From assembly GCF_016862115.1 (NCBI RefSeq), contig NZ_BOMI01000092.1:1-64000 (forward strand): a DNA stretch of 64,000 bases, read 5' to 3'. How positions within the stretch are numbered: the stretch's first letter is position 1; each line of letters opens with the position of its first letter. The position numbers were made by a program, and so were the translations under genes. This document shows, piece by piece, positions 1 to 6,574 of this stretch. The stretch comes from Paractinoplanes deccanensis (GTDB lineage: Bacteria > Actinomycetota > Actinomycetes > Mycobacteriales > Micromonosporaceae). The notes under the pieces were generated by a model. The model saw only the letters and a program-made list of their open reading frames with translations, did no database searches and was not told where the DNA came from.

Positions 1-19
1 GGCGGGCCAACGCCCAGGC

Positions 20-110
20 TGGCCGGCAACGAGCTGGCCGGGGCTGGTTGCCACGGACGAGTTGGCCGGGCTGGCTGGCCAACGGACGAGCTGGCCGACG
101 GGACAGGCTC
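20..110. repeat. Imperfect GC-rich short repeats at window edge
   Basis: The first 110 bases contain several imperfect copies of a motif around GAGCTGGCCG, including two closely similar blocks of about 29 bases (near 52-80 and 81-109). No convincing gene lies in bases 1-163. The stretch lies downstream of the first minus-strand gene and may be intergenic repeat or the edge of something outside the window. Confidence 0.3.
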
Positions 111-163
111 GGCGAGCAGGGTGTTCGGAGCGGCCATGGCCTGGATGTCGGAGCGGGTTGGGT

Positions 164-2176
164 TCAGGCCACCTGGGCGGTTGCTCGGATGGGGTTCGGG
201 CGCTGGTGGGGTGGCTGGCCGCCGCGGAGTTCTGTGACTGTGCCGGGGGTGCCGCTGTGGATCAGGTCCAGGACGGTGGTGAGCACGTCGGCGGCGGGGA
301 CAATGAGGCGGTCGGTGGCTACGCACATTGCGCGGACGTCGAAGCGGCTTGCCTGGGCGGCGAGGCTTTCGGTCGCGCGGATCAGCTGGGCCTCTCGGTC
401 GGTGCCCGCGCCGCCGGCTATGACGTTGACGATGGCGCCGCCGCCGCGGGAGCGCATGGGTTCGAGGAGGAGGGTGCTCAGGAGGGTGGCTTCGGTGACG
501 TCGAGGGTGGGCGGCACCCAGGTGTCGGCCTGCGGGTAGCGCTCGGCGATCCAGCCGGCGACGCTGTTGACCAGGACGGCGGGGCCGTCCGGAGAGCCCA
601 GTTCGCCGGCTGCGGCCACGATGCGCTCGACGAAGCCCGGGTCGCGCACGTCGGCAGCCATCGCGCGGGCGGGGACGCCGTAGGCCCATGCCTGTGTCGC
701 GCATGCCTCGGCGCTTTCCGGGTCGGGGTCGACCGCGACGACGCCGTAACCGGCAGCGGCCAGCCCCAACGTGATCGCCCGTCCCAGCCCGGCACCCGCC
801 CCGGTGACGACGGCGATCTCGGTGACCTGGCTGTCGATTCGCGTCGCGGGACCACTGGACGACAGAGCCGACGCGGCGGGGGAAACCGAAGCGACAGCCG
901 GATCGGCCGGCGGAACCGACACGGGCGCGGAGGCGACAACCGCGCCCGGGGGCGGAACCGATGCGGGCGGGGAAGCCACAACCGCACCGGGTGGCGAAAC
1001 GGGAACCGAAGCCGGGACACGAGCGGGAGGCGGGACCGACACCGGGGCTACGGGATTGCCCGAAACCGATGCCCGTCCCCCGGCGAACTTCCGGTCACGG
1101 CCGGGCGGGGTGACGGCCGCCCGGGTGGTGGGCGATGCCGCATCGCCGGACGACTGGGCAGCAGGAGCCGGCTGAGCAGCGGCCGATGGCCGGGCAGCAA
1201 CAGCCGGTCGGGCTGAGGCGAACCGCCGGGCGGCAGGGGTGGGTGGAACGGGAGCGGGGACGGGACGGGCAGCGGGGACGGGACGGACAGCAGGGACGGG
1301 ACGGGCAGCGGGGACGGGACGGGCAGCGGAGCCGGCCCCCTGGCGGCGGCGATAGCGGCGTACGGCCGGCACAACCACCGCGGCGGCGACCAGCAGCAGG
1401 GCGAGGACGGGCCAGTTCAGCAGGGCCTGGGCTATCTCGGCGAGCGGGCCCTCCGCGAGCGACCCGAAGCCCACCCCCGCCTCCGCGAAGGCGGCGACGA
1501 TCGTGCCGGCGGCGGCCAGGCCCGTGAAGACGGTGCGGGCGGTTCGGGCGGCTGTCATGCGTACACCCTGGATGGCACCGGCCAGGCACATGCCGGCGGC
1601 GAAGAACAGGGGCGGGACGATGATCGCGCTGAAGGGCAGGCCGGGGGCGGTGGAGGCGGCGGCGAGCAGGAGGAGGCCGCACTCGGCGGCGATGAGCAGG
1701 CCGAAGCCGACGATCACGCCTACCGGGAAGAGCTGCCAGGGGCGGCGCACCCAGCGGCTCAGGCGGCCCAGCAGGCCGTAGCGGGCGGCGGACGGGTCGT
1801 AGCCCTGGCGGCGGGCCATCAGAGCGGAGATCAGCACCACCACGTTCAAGACGGCCAGGATGCCCAGGAAGAAGCCGGTGTTGCCGGGCAGCACGCCGGG
1901 CAGCGCCATCGCCAGCAGGAACGTCACCGTGAAGAACGTGGTGGCCGAGCCCAGCGAGAACCAGAAGCCCACCGTCACCGGACGGCGGCCCTCCCAGCGG
2001 GTCTCGGCGATCAGGGCAAGTTGCCGTACGTCGAAAGCGTGCCGCACCCCCAGCAGGTAGGCGACGATGCCCACACCCACCAGCCCGCCGCTCAGCGACG
2101 CGATCCCCGCACCGTGCAGCAGCGCGACGACCACTGCCATCGCGACGATCGAGCCACGCCTGCCGTTGTCCGCCAT
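164..2176 (-). CDS. NiCoT-like membrane domain fused to SDR-like domain
   Basis: About 670 aa. Residues ~1-280 are hydrophobic with 7-8 likely transmembrane segments and resemble the HoxN/NicO nickel/cobalt transporters. The family signature (HAxDADH) is degraded to HAFDVRQ, so metal transport is doubtful. Residues ~285-440 are a Pro/Ala/Val linker of short repeats (variants of AARPVPA). Residues ~450-670 are a Rossmann SDR-like domain beginning VTGAGAGLGRAI, with NSVAG but no recognisable YxxxK pair. I chose ATG at 2176 because GGTGAGGGGGA lies just upstream; a GTG five codons earlier is possible. The product would be a membrane protein with a cytosolic nucleotide-binding domain. Function unknown. 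Confidence 0.7.
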   Translation of the reverse strand: MADNGRRGSIVAMAVVVALLHGAGIASLSGGLVGVGIVAYLLGVRHAFDVRQLALIAETRWEGRRPVTVGFWFSLGSATTFFTVTFLLAMALPGVLPGNTGFFLGILAVLNVVVLISALMARRQGYDPSAARYGLLGRLSRWVRRPWQLFPVGVIVGFGLLIAAECGLLLLAAASTAPGLPFSAIIVPPLFFAAGMCLAGAIQGVRMTAARTARTVFTGLAAAGTIVAAFAEAGVGFGSLAEGPLAEIAQALLNWPVLALLLVAAAVVVPAVRRYRRRQGAGSAARPVPAARPVPAVRPVPAARPVPAPVPPTPAARRFASARPAVAARPSAAAQPAPAAQSSGDAASPTTRAAVTPPGRDRKFAGGRASVSGNPVAPVSVPPPARVPASVPVSPPGAVVASPPASVPPPGAVVASAPVSVPPADPAVASVSPAASALSSSGPATRIDSQVTEIAVVTGAGAGLGRAITLGLAAAGYGVVAVDPDPESAEACATQAWAYGVPARAMAADVRDPGFVERIVAAAGELGSPDGPAVLVNSVAGWIAERYPQADTWVPPTLDVTEATLLSTLLLEPMRSRGGGAIVNVIAGGAGTDREAQLIRATESLAAQASRFDVRAMCVATDRLIVPAADVLTTVLDLIHSGTPGTVTELRGGQPPHQRPNPIRATAQVA

Positions 2177-2276
2177 GACGATCCCCCTCACCTCTGGTGC
2201 ACGGGATTCGGAGCCGCCGGCGCCGCGGATGTGTCAGATCGAGGGCGCACCCTGCGCGATGCGGGCCGCCGCCGCG

Positions 2277-2717
2277 TCACGGCCGCCGGCCGGCGCACCA
2301 GACCGGGATCGGCGGCGCTCCCCAGCGGTCCCACAACTCCGTCAGCGTGCCGAGCCGCTCGTCCAGCCCCCGGCGCCGCGCGCGCAGGTCCGGGTCGAGC
2401 CCGAAATCGGCGTACTCCCGGTCCATCGATCCCAGCGCGGCCGGCGCCGCCGTGTCCTGCGCGACGTCCTGCACCTGGCGGCGCGGCAGGGCACCGGTCA
2501 GCACGATCCGGATCCGGCTGGTGGACGCGGCGATGGCCGAGGCCGCCACGACGGAACTGGTCACCGGCCAGTCCCGCTGGTGACAGAGGAGATGATCCCA
2601 GAGGTGTACGCCGTCCCAGCCGCGTTCCTCGACCGCGACCGCGAGATCCGGCAGCGCCCGGACGTCCCCGAACTCCCCTACCGTCGGCAACCCGACGGCG
2701 TGCTGCACGACACTCAT
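2277..2717 (-). CDS. Truncated luciferase-like (LLM class) oxidoreductase
   Basis: 146 aa. It carries the start of a luciferase-like TIM barrel: GVHLWDHLL near residue 40 and the beta-strand/Arg pattern TSRIRIVLTGALPRR, typical of F420- or FMN-dependent monooxygenases of this class. It ends at PVWCAGRRP, where family members (about 200-300 aa) continue. It is therefore C-terminally short, either a minimal version or a gene cut by a frameshift. Its ATG overlaps the stop of the upstream acetyltransferase (ATGA), indicating translational coupling. Activity is doubtful because the C-terminal half of the barrel is missing. Confidence 0.55.
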   Translation of the reverse strand: MSVVQHAVGLPTVGEFGDVRALPDLAVAVEERGWDGVHLWDHLLCHQRDWPVTSSVVAASAIAASTSRIRIVLTGALPRRQVQDVAQDTAAPAALGSMDREYADFGLDPDLRARRRGLDERLGTLTELWDRWGAPPIPVWCAGRRP

Positions 2718-3466
2718 GTGCCGGATCGTGCCAGAAGGACGCGATCGAGCACCGGCTCGAACCCGGGAGCGCCGGCGCCCAGCACGAGGACGTCGCGGGC
2801 GTGGGAGCGGGCGGCGGCGCAGGCGGCCTCGAAAGCGGCGTGCGGGCCGCCGGCGGCGTAGACCGGGCCGACGCGGACCATGCCGGCGACCGTGGGGCTG
2901 CTGCCGGCCATGGCCACGGGCACGCCGTCCACCTCCCACAGCGTGATGCCGCCGCGGGCCAAGGGCTCGTCCACCACGTACGCCTGCTCGGTGGGGTCGT
3001 CGGGAGCCTCGGCCATCAACCGGTGGAACCACTCGGCCAGCAGCGGGCGGTCGGACGGGACGGCGATCCGGGCGCGGCCGGGCACCGGCGGGATCGGTGG
3101 CGCCTCGCGGAGCCGATGCACCGTGACGCGGAAGATCTCGCGGTCGAAGCCGGGGATCAGGCCGGCCGTCCGCGCGTCCACCCCGAGGCGGTCCGCGCCG
3201 GGCAGGGCGTACGGCAGCTCCTCGATCGCCGCGCGCGGCAGGCACGACAGGATCGGCGGGTGCGCGGGCGCCCGCAGGAACGCCCCGGTCACGTCGCCGC
3301 CGCCGGAGCGCCACCAGCCGTAGAGCTGATCGGGGGCCGTGCTGGGCCGGGCCGTCAGGTAGGCGGCCTCGGTCAGCAGCAGCGTGTGGTCGACCGGCCG
3401 GGCCGCCAGGAACTCGCCCGCCGCGGCGGTGAGCTCGCGCACGTCCCGCGACGTCGACCAGGCCAC
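2714..3466 (-). CDS. GNAT-family N-acetyltransferase
   Basis: 250 aa, starting at GTG 3466 just after the murD2 stop. The C-terminal half has the GNAT pattern: ITLWEVDGVPVAMAGSS for strands beta2-beta4, then VRVGPVYAAGGPHAAFEAA, which fits the V/I-x-x-V-x-T-P-x-x-R acetyl-CoA loop with changes. The N-terminal ~110 residues are a second degenerate GNAT-like or family-specific domain. It lies two bases downstream of murD2 and is coupled by ATGA to the LLM fragment, so the three probably share a transcript. The substrate is unknown; no link to cell-wall chemistry is shown beyond position. Confidence 0.75.
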   Translation of the reverse strand: MAWSTSRDVRELTAAAGEFLAARPVDHTLLLTEAAYLTARPSTAPDQLYGWWRSGGGDVTGAFLRAPAHPPILSCLPRAAIEELPYALPGADRLGVDARTAGLIPGFDREIFRVTVHRLREAPPIPPVPGRARIAVPSDRPLLAEWFHRLMAEAPDDPTEQAYVVDEPLARGGITLWEVDGVPVAMAGSSPTVAGMVRVGPVYAAGGPHAAFEAACAAARSHARDVLVLGAGAPGFEPVLDRVLLARSGT

Positions 3467-3468
3467 GG

Positions 3469-4818
3469 TCAGGCGGACTCGCGGATCGCCTCGACGAAGA
3501 CCTCGGAGCGGTGCTCGAAGTTGCGGAACTGGCCGTAGCTCGGCGCGGCCGGCGAGAGCAGCACGGCGCCGCCGGACGGGGTGAGCTCGCGCGCCAGCCG
3601 TACCGCCGAAGCGAGGTCGTCGGCCAGGTGGGTGTCGACGCCGGGGAGACCGGCCAGCTCGGCCACGATGCGGGGGCCGCTGTCGGGCAGGCCGATCACG
3701 GTGAGCCGCTTGTCGCGCAGGAAGTCGCGCAGCGGCGAGTAGTCGAGGCCGCGGTCGTTGCCGCCCACGAGCACGGTCAAGGGCCGGCCCGCGTACGCGT
3801 CGATGGCGTGCATGGTCGCGTAGGGGCTCGTCGAGAGCGTGTCGTCGACGAAGGTGACGCCGGACGGGTCCTCGATCTCGGCGAGCCGGTGCGGCAGGCC
3901 CTCGAACGCGGCGACCGCCTCGGCGAGCACGTCCTTCTGCCCGGGCACGTCGAAGCCGAGACCGTCGAGCACCGCCAGCGCGACGCAGAGGTTGCGGCCG
4001 TTGTGCGCGCCCTTGAGCCGGAGCACCGACCGCGGGAAGAGCGGCTCGTCCGAGCAGTAGACCGTGTCGTCCTCGATGCGGAAGCGCGAGTCGCCGGCCG
4101 CCGCGGGCACCGGCGGGAAGCCGTTCGCGTCCGTGACCCCGCGGATCTCGTCGCGCAGCCGCTCGTCGGCGCCGTTCACGACGATCAGGTCCGGGTTGTG
4201 CCGCAGGATGTTGAGCTTGTCGCGGTAGTACTCGCGCTCGCCGCCGTGCGCGTCCAGGTGCTCGGGGAAGAGCGAGGTCACCACGGCCACGCGCGGCGAA
4301 TCGGTGAGGTCGGCGCACTGATAGCTGGAGAGCTCCAGCACGTACTGCTCGGCCTCGGGCAGATCGAGCAGCGGTACGCCGATGTTGCCCCCGAACACGT
4401 TCGGCCGGCCGGCCGCCGCGAGCAGGTGACTGATCAGGCTCGACGTGGTGCTCTTGCCCTTGCTGCCGGTGACGCCGATCGTGCGCTCCGCGTGATCGGC
4501 CATCCAGAGCGCACTACCGCCCGTGACCGTGACGCCGCGCTCGCGCAGCGTGGCCATCCAGGGGTGGGTCTGCGGCACACCGGGCGACCGGACGACCACG
4601 TCGGCGCTCACCAGGGCCGGGAAGGCGTGATCGCCACCGGCCAGCGGGGCGAGGTCGGCCAGCGGGGACTCCCACGGCACGGACAGGAAGTTGGCGCTGT
4701 CGTCGACCGCCATGAGGCGCGACGGGCCGTGCGCGGCGATCGCGGTGACCGCGGCCCGCCCCTCCCGGCCGGTGCCCCACACCGCCACCGAGCGGCCCTT
4801 CAGGTCTGCCAGGCGCAC
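3469..4818 (-). CDS. murD2: MurD2: UDP-MurNAc-L-Ala:L-Glu ligase
   Basis: 449 aa Mur ligase. The ATP-binding loop GSKGKST is at ~118-124; the central domain has LFPEHLDAHGG and LKGAHNGRN, and the C-terminal domain has FVDDTLSTSP and LSPAAPSYGQFRNFEHRS. Canonical MurD adds D-Glu to UDP-MurNAc-L-Ala. Members encoded beside a MurL epimerase, first characterised in Xanthomonas, add L-Glu instead. The divergent neighbour here is murL, so I assign MurD2 by context and sequence type. The GTG start at 4818 is chosen because GAGGAGGGG lies a few bases upstream. Cytoplasmic; the product is UDP-MurNAc-L-Ala-L-Glu, which MurL then epimerises. Confidence 0.88.
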   Translation of the reverse strand: MRLADLKGRSVAVWGTGREGRAAVTAIAAHGPSRLMAVDDSANFLSVPWESPLADLAPLAGGDHAFPALVSADVVVRSPGVPQTHPWMATLRERGVTVTGGSALWMADHAERTIGVTGSKGKSTTSSLISHLLAAAGRPNVFGGNIGVPLLDLPEAEQYVLELSSYQCADLTDSPRVAVVTSLFPEHLDAHGGEREYYRDKLNILRHNPDLIVVNGADERLRDEIRGVTDANGFPPVPAAAGDSRFRIEDDTVYCSDEPLFPRSVLRLKGAHNGRNLCVALAVLDGLGFDVPGQKDVLAEAVAAFEGLPHRLAEIEDPSGVTFVDDTLSTSPYATMHAIDAYAGRPLTVLVGGNDRGLDYSPLRDFLRDKRLTVIGLPDSGPRIVAELAGLPGVDTHLADDLASAVRLARELTPSGGAVLLSPAAPSYGQFRNFEHRSEVFVEAIRESA

Positions 4819-4881
4819 GTCGTCCCCTCCTCGATGAGTCGCACTAGTATTGCCGGTCGGTCCCACGACAGGAGTTTCCGG
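4819..4881. promoter_or_regulatory. Divergent murD2/murL promoter region
   Basis: Only 63 bases separate the two divergent starts, so both promoters must lie here or within the coding ends. A TAGTAT element (4845-4850) could be a -10 box for murL. Each gene has its own ribosome site: AGGAG at 4870-4874 for murL, and GAGGAGGGG on the other strand for murD2. No operator was recognised. Confidence 0.35.
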
Positions 4882-6186
4882 GTGCAGTTCGACGTCATGC
4901 GCTTCCCCTCGTACGCCTTCGACCCGTCGACCGGCGTCGCGACGTTCGACTACGTGCTCGACGGCCCGTCGCCTCTGTCGTTCACGGAGACGATCACGCT
5001 GCCGGTGCCGCCGGACGCCCGCGAGGTCCCGCCGGCGCTGCACCGCGTCCTCGATCTGCTGCATGTCGTGGCCGGGGTGAGCTACTTCAAGGTCGGCGCG
5101 CCCCGCCGGATCGTCGCCCCCAAGCCGGTGCCCCCGGCGGCCGCCGAGTTCTTCACCGCGGTCTACACCAAGGGCATGGCGGAGTACGCGTACCGCAACC
5201 AGCTGCCGCACGTGCTCGAGGCGGTCGTCGAGGTGCCCGGCGGCGCTGTCCTCGCCGACAAACAAGACAACTCGGGCGGCCGCCCCCTGTCCGCTGTCGG
5301 CGGCGGCAAGGACTCGATCGTCACCCTGGAGATCCTGCGCGCGGCCGGGCTCGACCCGGTGCCGTTCTCGGTCAACCCCAACCCGGTCATCAAGAACGTG
5401 AACGCCGCCTCGGGCCTCGATGCGCTCGCCGCCCGCCGGCAGCTCGACCCGCGCCTGTTCGAGCTGAACAAGGCCGGCGCGCTGAACGGCCACATCCCGG
5501 TCACCGCGATCAACTCGCTGATCGCGATCGCCACCGCCGTCTGGCACGGCCTCGGCCCGGTCGTCATGTCGAACGAGCGTTCCGCCTCCGACCCCAATCT
5601 GATCTGGAACGGTCACGAGGTCAACCACCAGTGGTCCAAGGGCGTCGCGGCCGAGGGCCTGCTGCGGGCCGCGGTCACCGCGCACGCCGGCCTCACCGAG
5701 CCCTACTTCTCGCTGCTGCGCTCGCTCTCCGAGCTGCACATCGCCCAGCTGTACGCCCGGCACGACCGCTACGACGACGTCGTCACGAGCTGCAACAAGG
5801 CGTTCAAGCTGCACGACCCGACGGCCCGCTGGTGCGGTGACTGCCCGAAGTGCCGGTTCGTCTTCCTGGCGATGGCCCCGGCGATGGACCGCGCCCGGCT
5901 GACCCGCATCTTCGGCAAGGACCTGTTCGCCGACCCGGCCCAGATCCCCGGCTTCCTGGAACTGCTCGGCATCGACGCGCACAAGCCGTTCGAGTGCGTG
6001 GGCGAGGTCGAGGAGTCGCTGGTGGCGCTCTCCATGCTGGACGACGACGCGCCGGTGCTGGTGGCGCTGCGCGAGGCGGTGCCCGCGTCCGCGTGGGCGG
6101 CGGCGTCCCGCGACGACGTGCTGACGCCCGGCGGCCCGACGTTCGTTCCGGCGGCGTACGCCAAGGTCCTGACCGATGCCCTCTGA
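4882..6186 (+). CDS. murL: MurL: UDP-MurNAc-L-Ala-L-Glu epimerase
   Basis: 434 aa. It has an adenine-alpha-hydrolase-like P-loop, SAVGGGKDS, at ~137-145 and a cysteine cluster, WCGDCPKC, at ~317-324, as in the MurL family. In Xanthomonas, MurL uses ATP to invert the terminal L-Glu of UDP-MurNAc-L-Ala-L-Glu to D-Glu. Together with MurD2 this replaces the usual glutamate racemase (MurI) plus MurD route. GTG 4882 is preferred (AGGAG seven bases upstream) over the internal ATG at 4897. It overlaps the following cupin gene by 11 bases. Cytoplasmic peptidoglycan precursor synthesis. Confidence 0.9.
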   Translation: MQFDVMRFPSYAFDPSTGVATFDYVLDGPSPLSFTETITLPVPPDAREVPPALHRVLDLLHVVAGVSYFKVGAPRRIVAPKPVPPAAAEFFTAVYTKGMAEYAYRNQLPHVLEAVVEVPGGAVLADKQDNSGGRPLSAVGGGKDSIVTLEILRAAGLDPVPFSVNPNPVIKNVNAASGLDALAARRQLDPRLFELNKAGALNGHIPVTAINSLIAIATAVWHGLGPVVMSNERSASDPNLIWNGHEVNHQWSKGVAAEGLLRAAVTAHAGLTEPYFSLLRSLSELHIAQLYARHDRYDDVVTSCNKAFKLHDPTARWCGDCPKCRFVFLAMAPAMDRARLTRIFGKDLFADPAQIPGFLELLGIDAHKPFECVGEVEESLVALSMLDDDAPVLVALREAVPASAWAAASRDDVLTPGGPTFVPAAYAKVLTDAL

Positions 6187-6553
6187 CGGCGCGATCTACG
6201 TCGGCAAGGCTGACGTAGACGCCCCGGAGGAGAAGGGCTGGCTGCTGGGCCACTTCCGCCCGCCGGACGACCCGCGCCACAGCGCCGAGGTCGAGGTGAA
6301 ATGGGGCCGCCACCCCAAGGGCGACCGGCGCGCGCAGTGGGTGACGGGCGAGCAGCGCACCGCCCTGCTCATGCTGATCAGTGGGCGCTTCCACGTGGAA
6401 CTGCCGGACCGCACGGTGGTCCTGACGGAGCCGGGCGACTACGTGATCTGGGGACGCGGCGTCGACCACTCGTGGGTGGCCGAGGAGGAGTCGGTGGTGC
6501 TGACGGTGCGGTGGCCGTCCATTCCGGGGTACGCGGTACCGCAGCCGGCTTGA
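6176..6553 (+). CDS. Small cupin-like protein
   Basis: 125 aa. The middle and C-terminus look like a single cupin fold: LMLISGRFHVELPD, then LTEPGDYVIWGRGVDHSWVAEEESVVLTVRW. It has the G(X)5HXH-like region in weak form and a DHSW histidine. It begins inside the murL 3' end (11-base overlap) and is therefore probably co-translated with it. Cupins of this size often bind a metal or act as small-molecule sensors. Whether it serves peptidoglycan synthesis or is merely in the operon cannot be told. Confidence 0.7.
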   Translation: MPSDGAIYVGKADVDAPEEKGWLLGHFRPPDDPRHSAEVEVKWGRHPKGDRRAQWVTGEQRTALLMLISGRFHVELPDRTVVLTEPGDYVIWGRGVDHSWVAEEESVVLTVRWPSIPGYAVPQPA

Positions 6554-6574
6554 CACCTCGTTCGCCGGGCGGGC

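Noticed and set aside
2021..3538. Long plus-strand open frame opposite the GNAT and LLM genes
   Set aside because: Arg/Gly/Ala-rich antisense frame produced by high GC; no domain and no ribosome site.
3511..4881. Upstream extension of murL antisense to murD2
   Set aside because: It covers the whole of murD2; the murL family start and ribosome site are at 4882.
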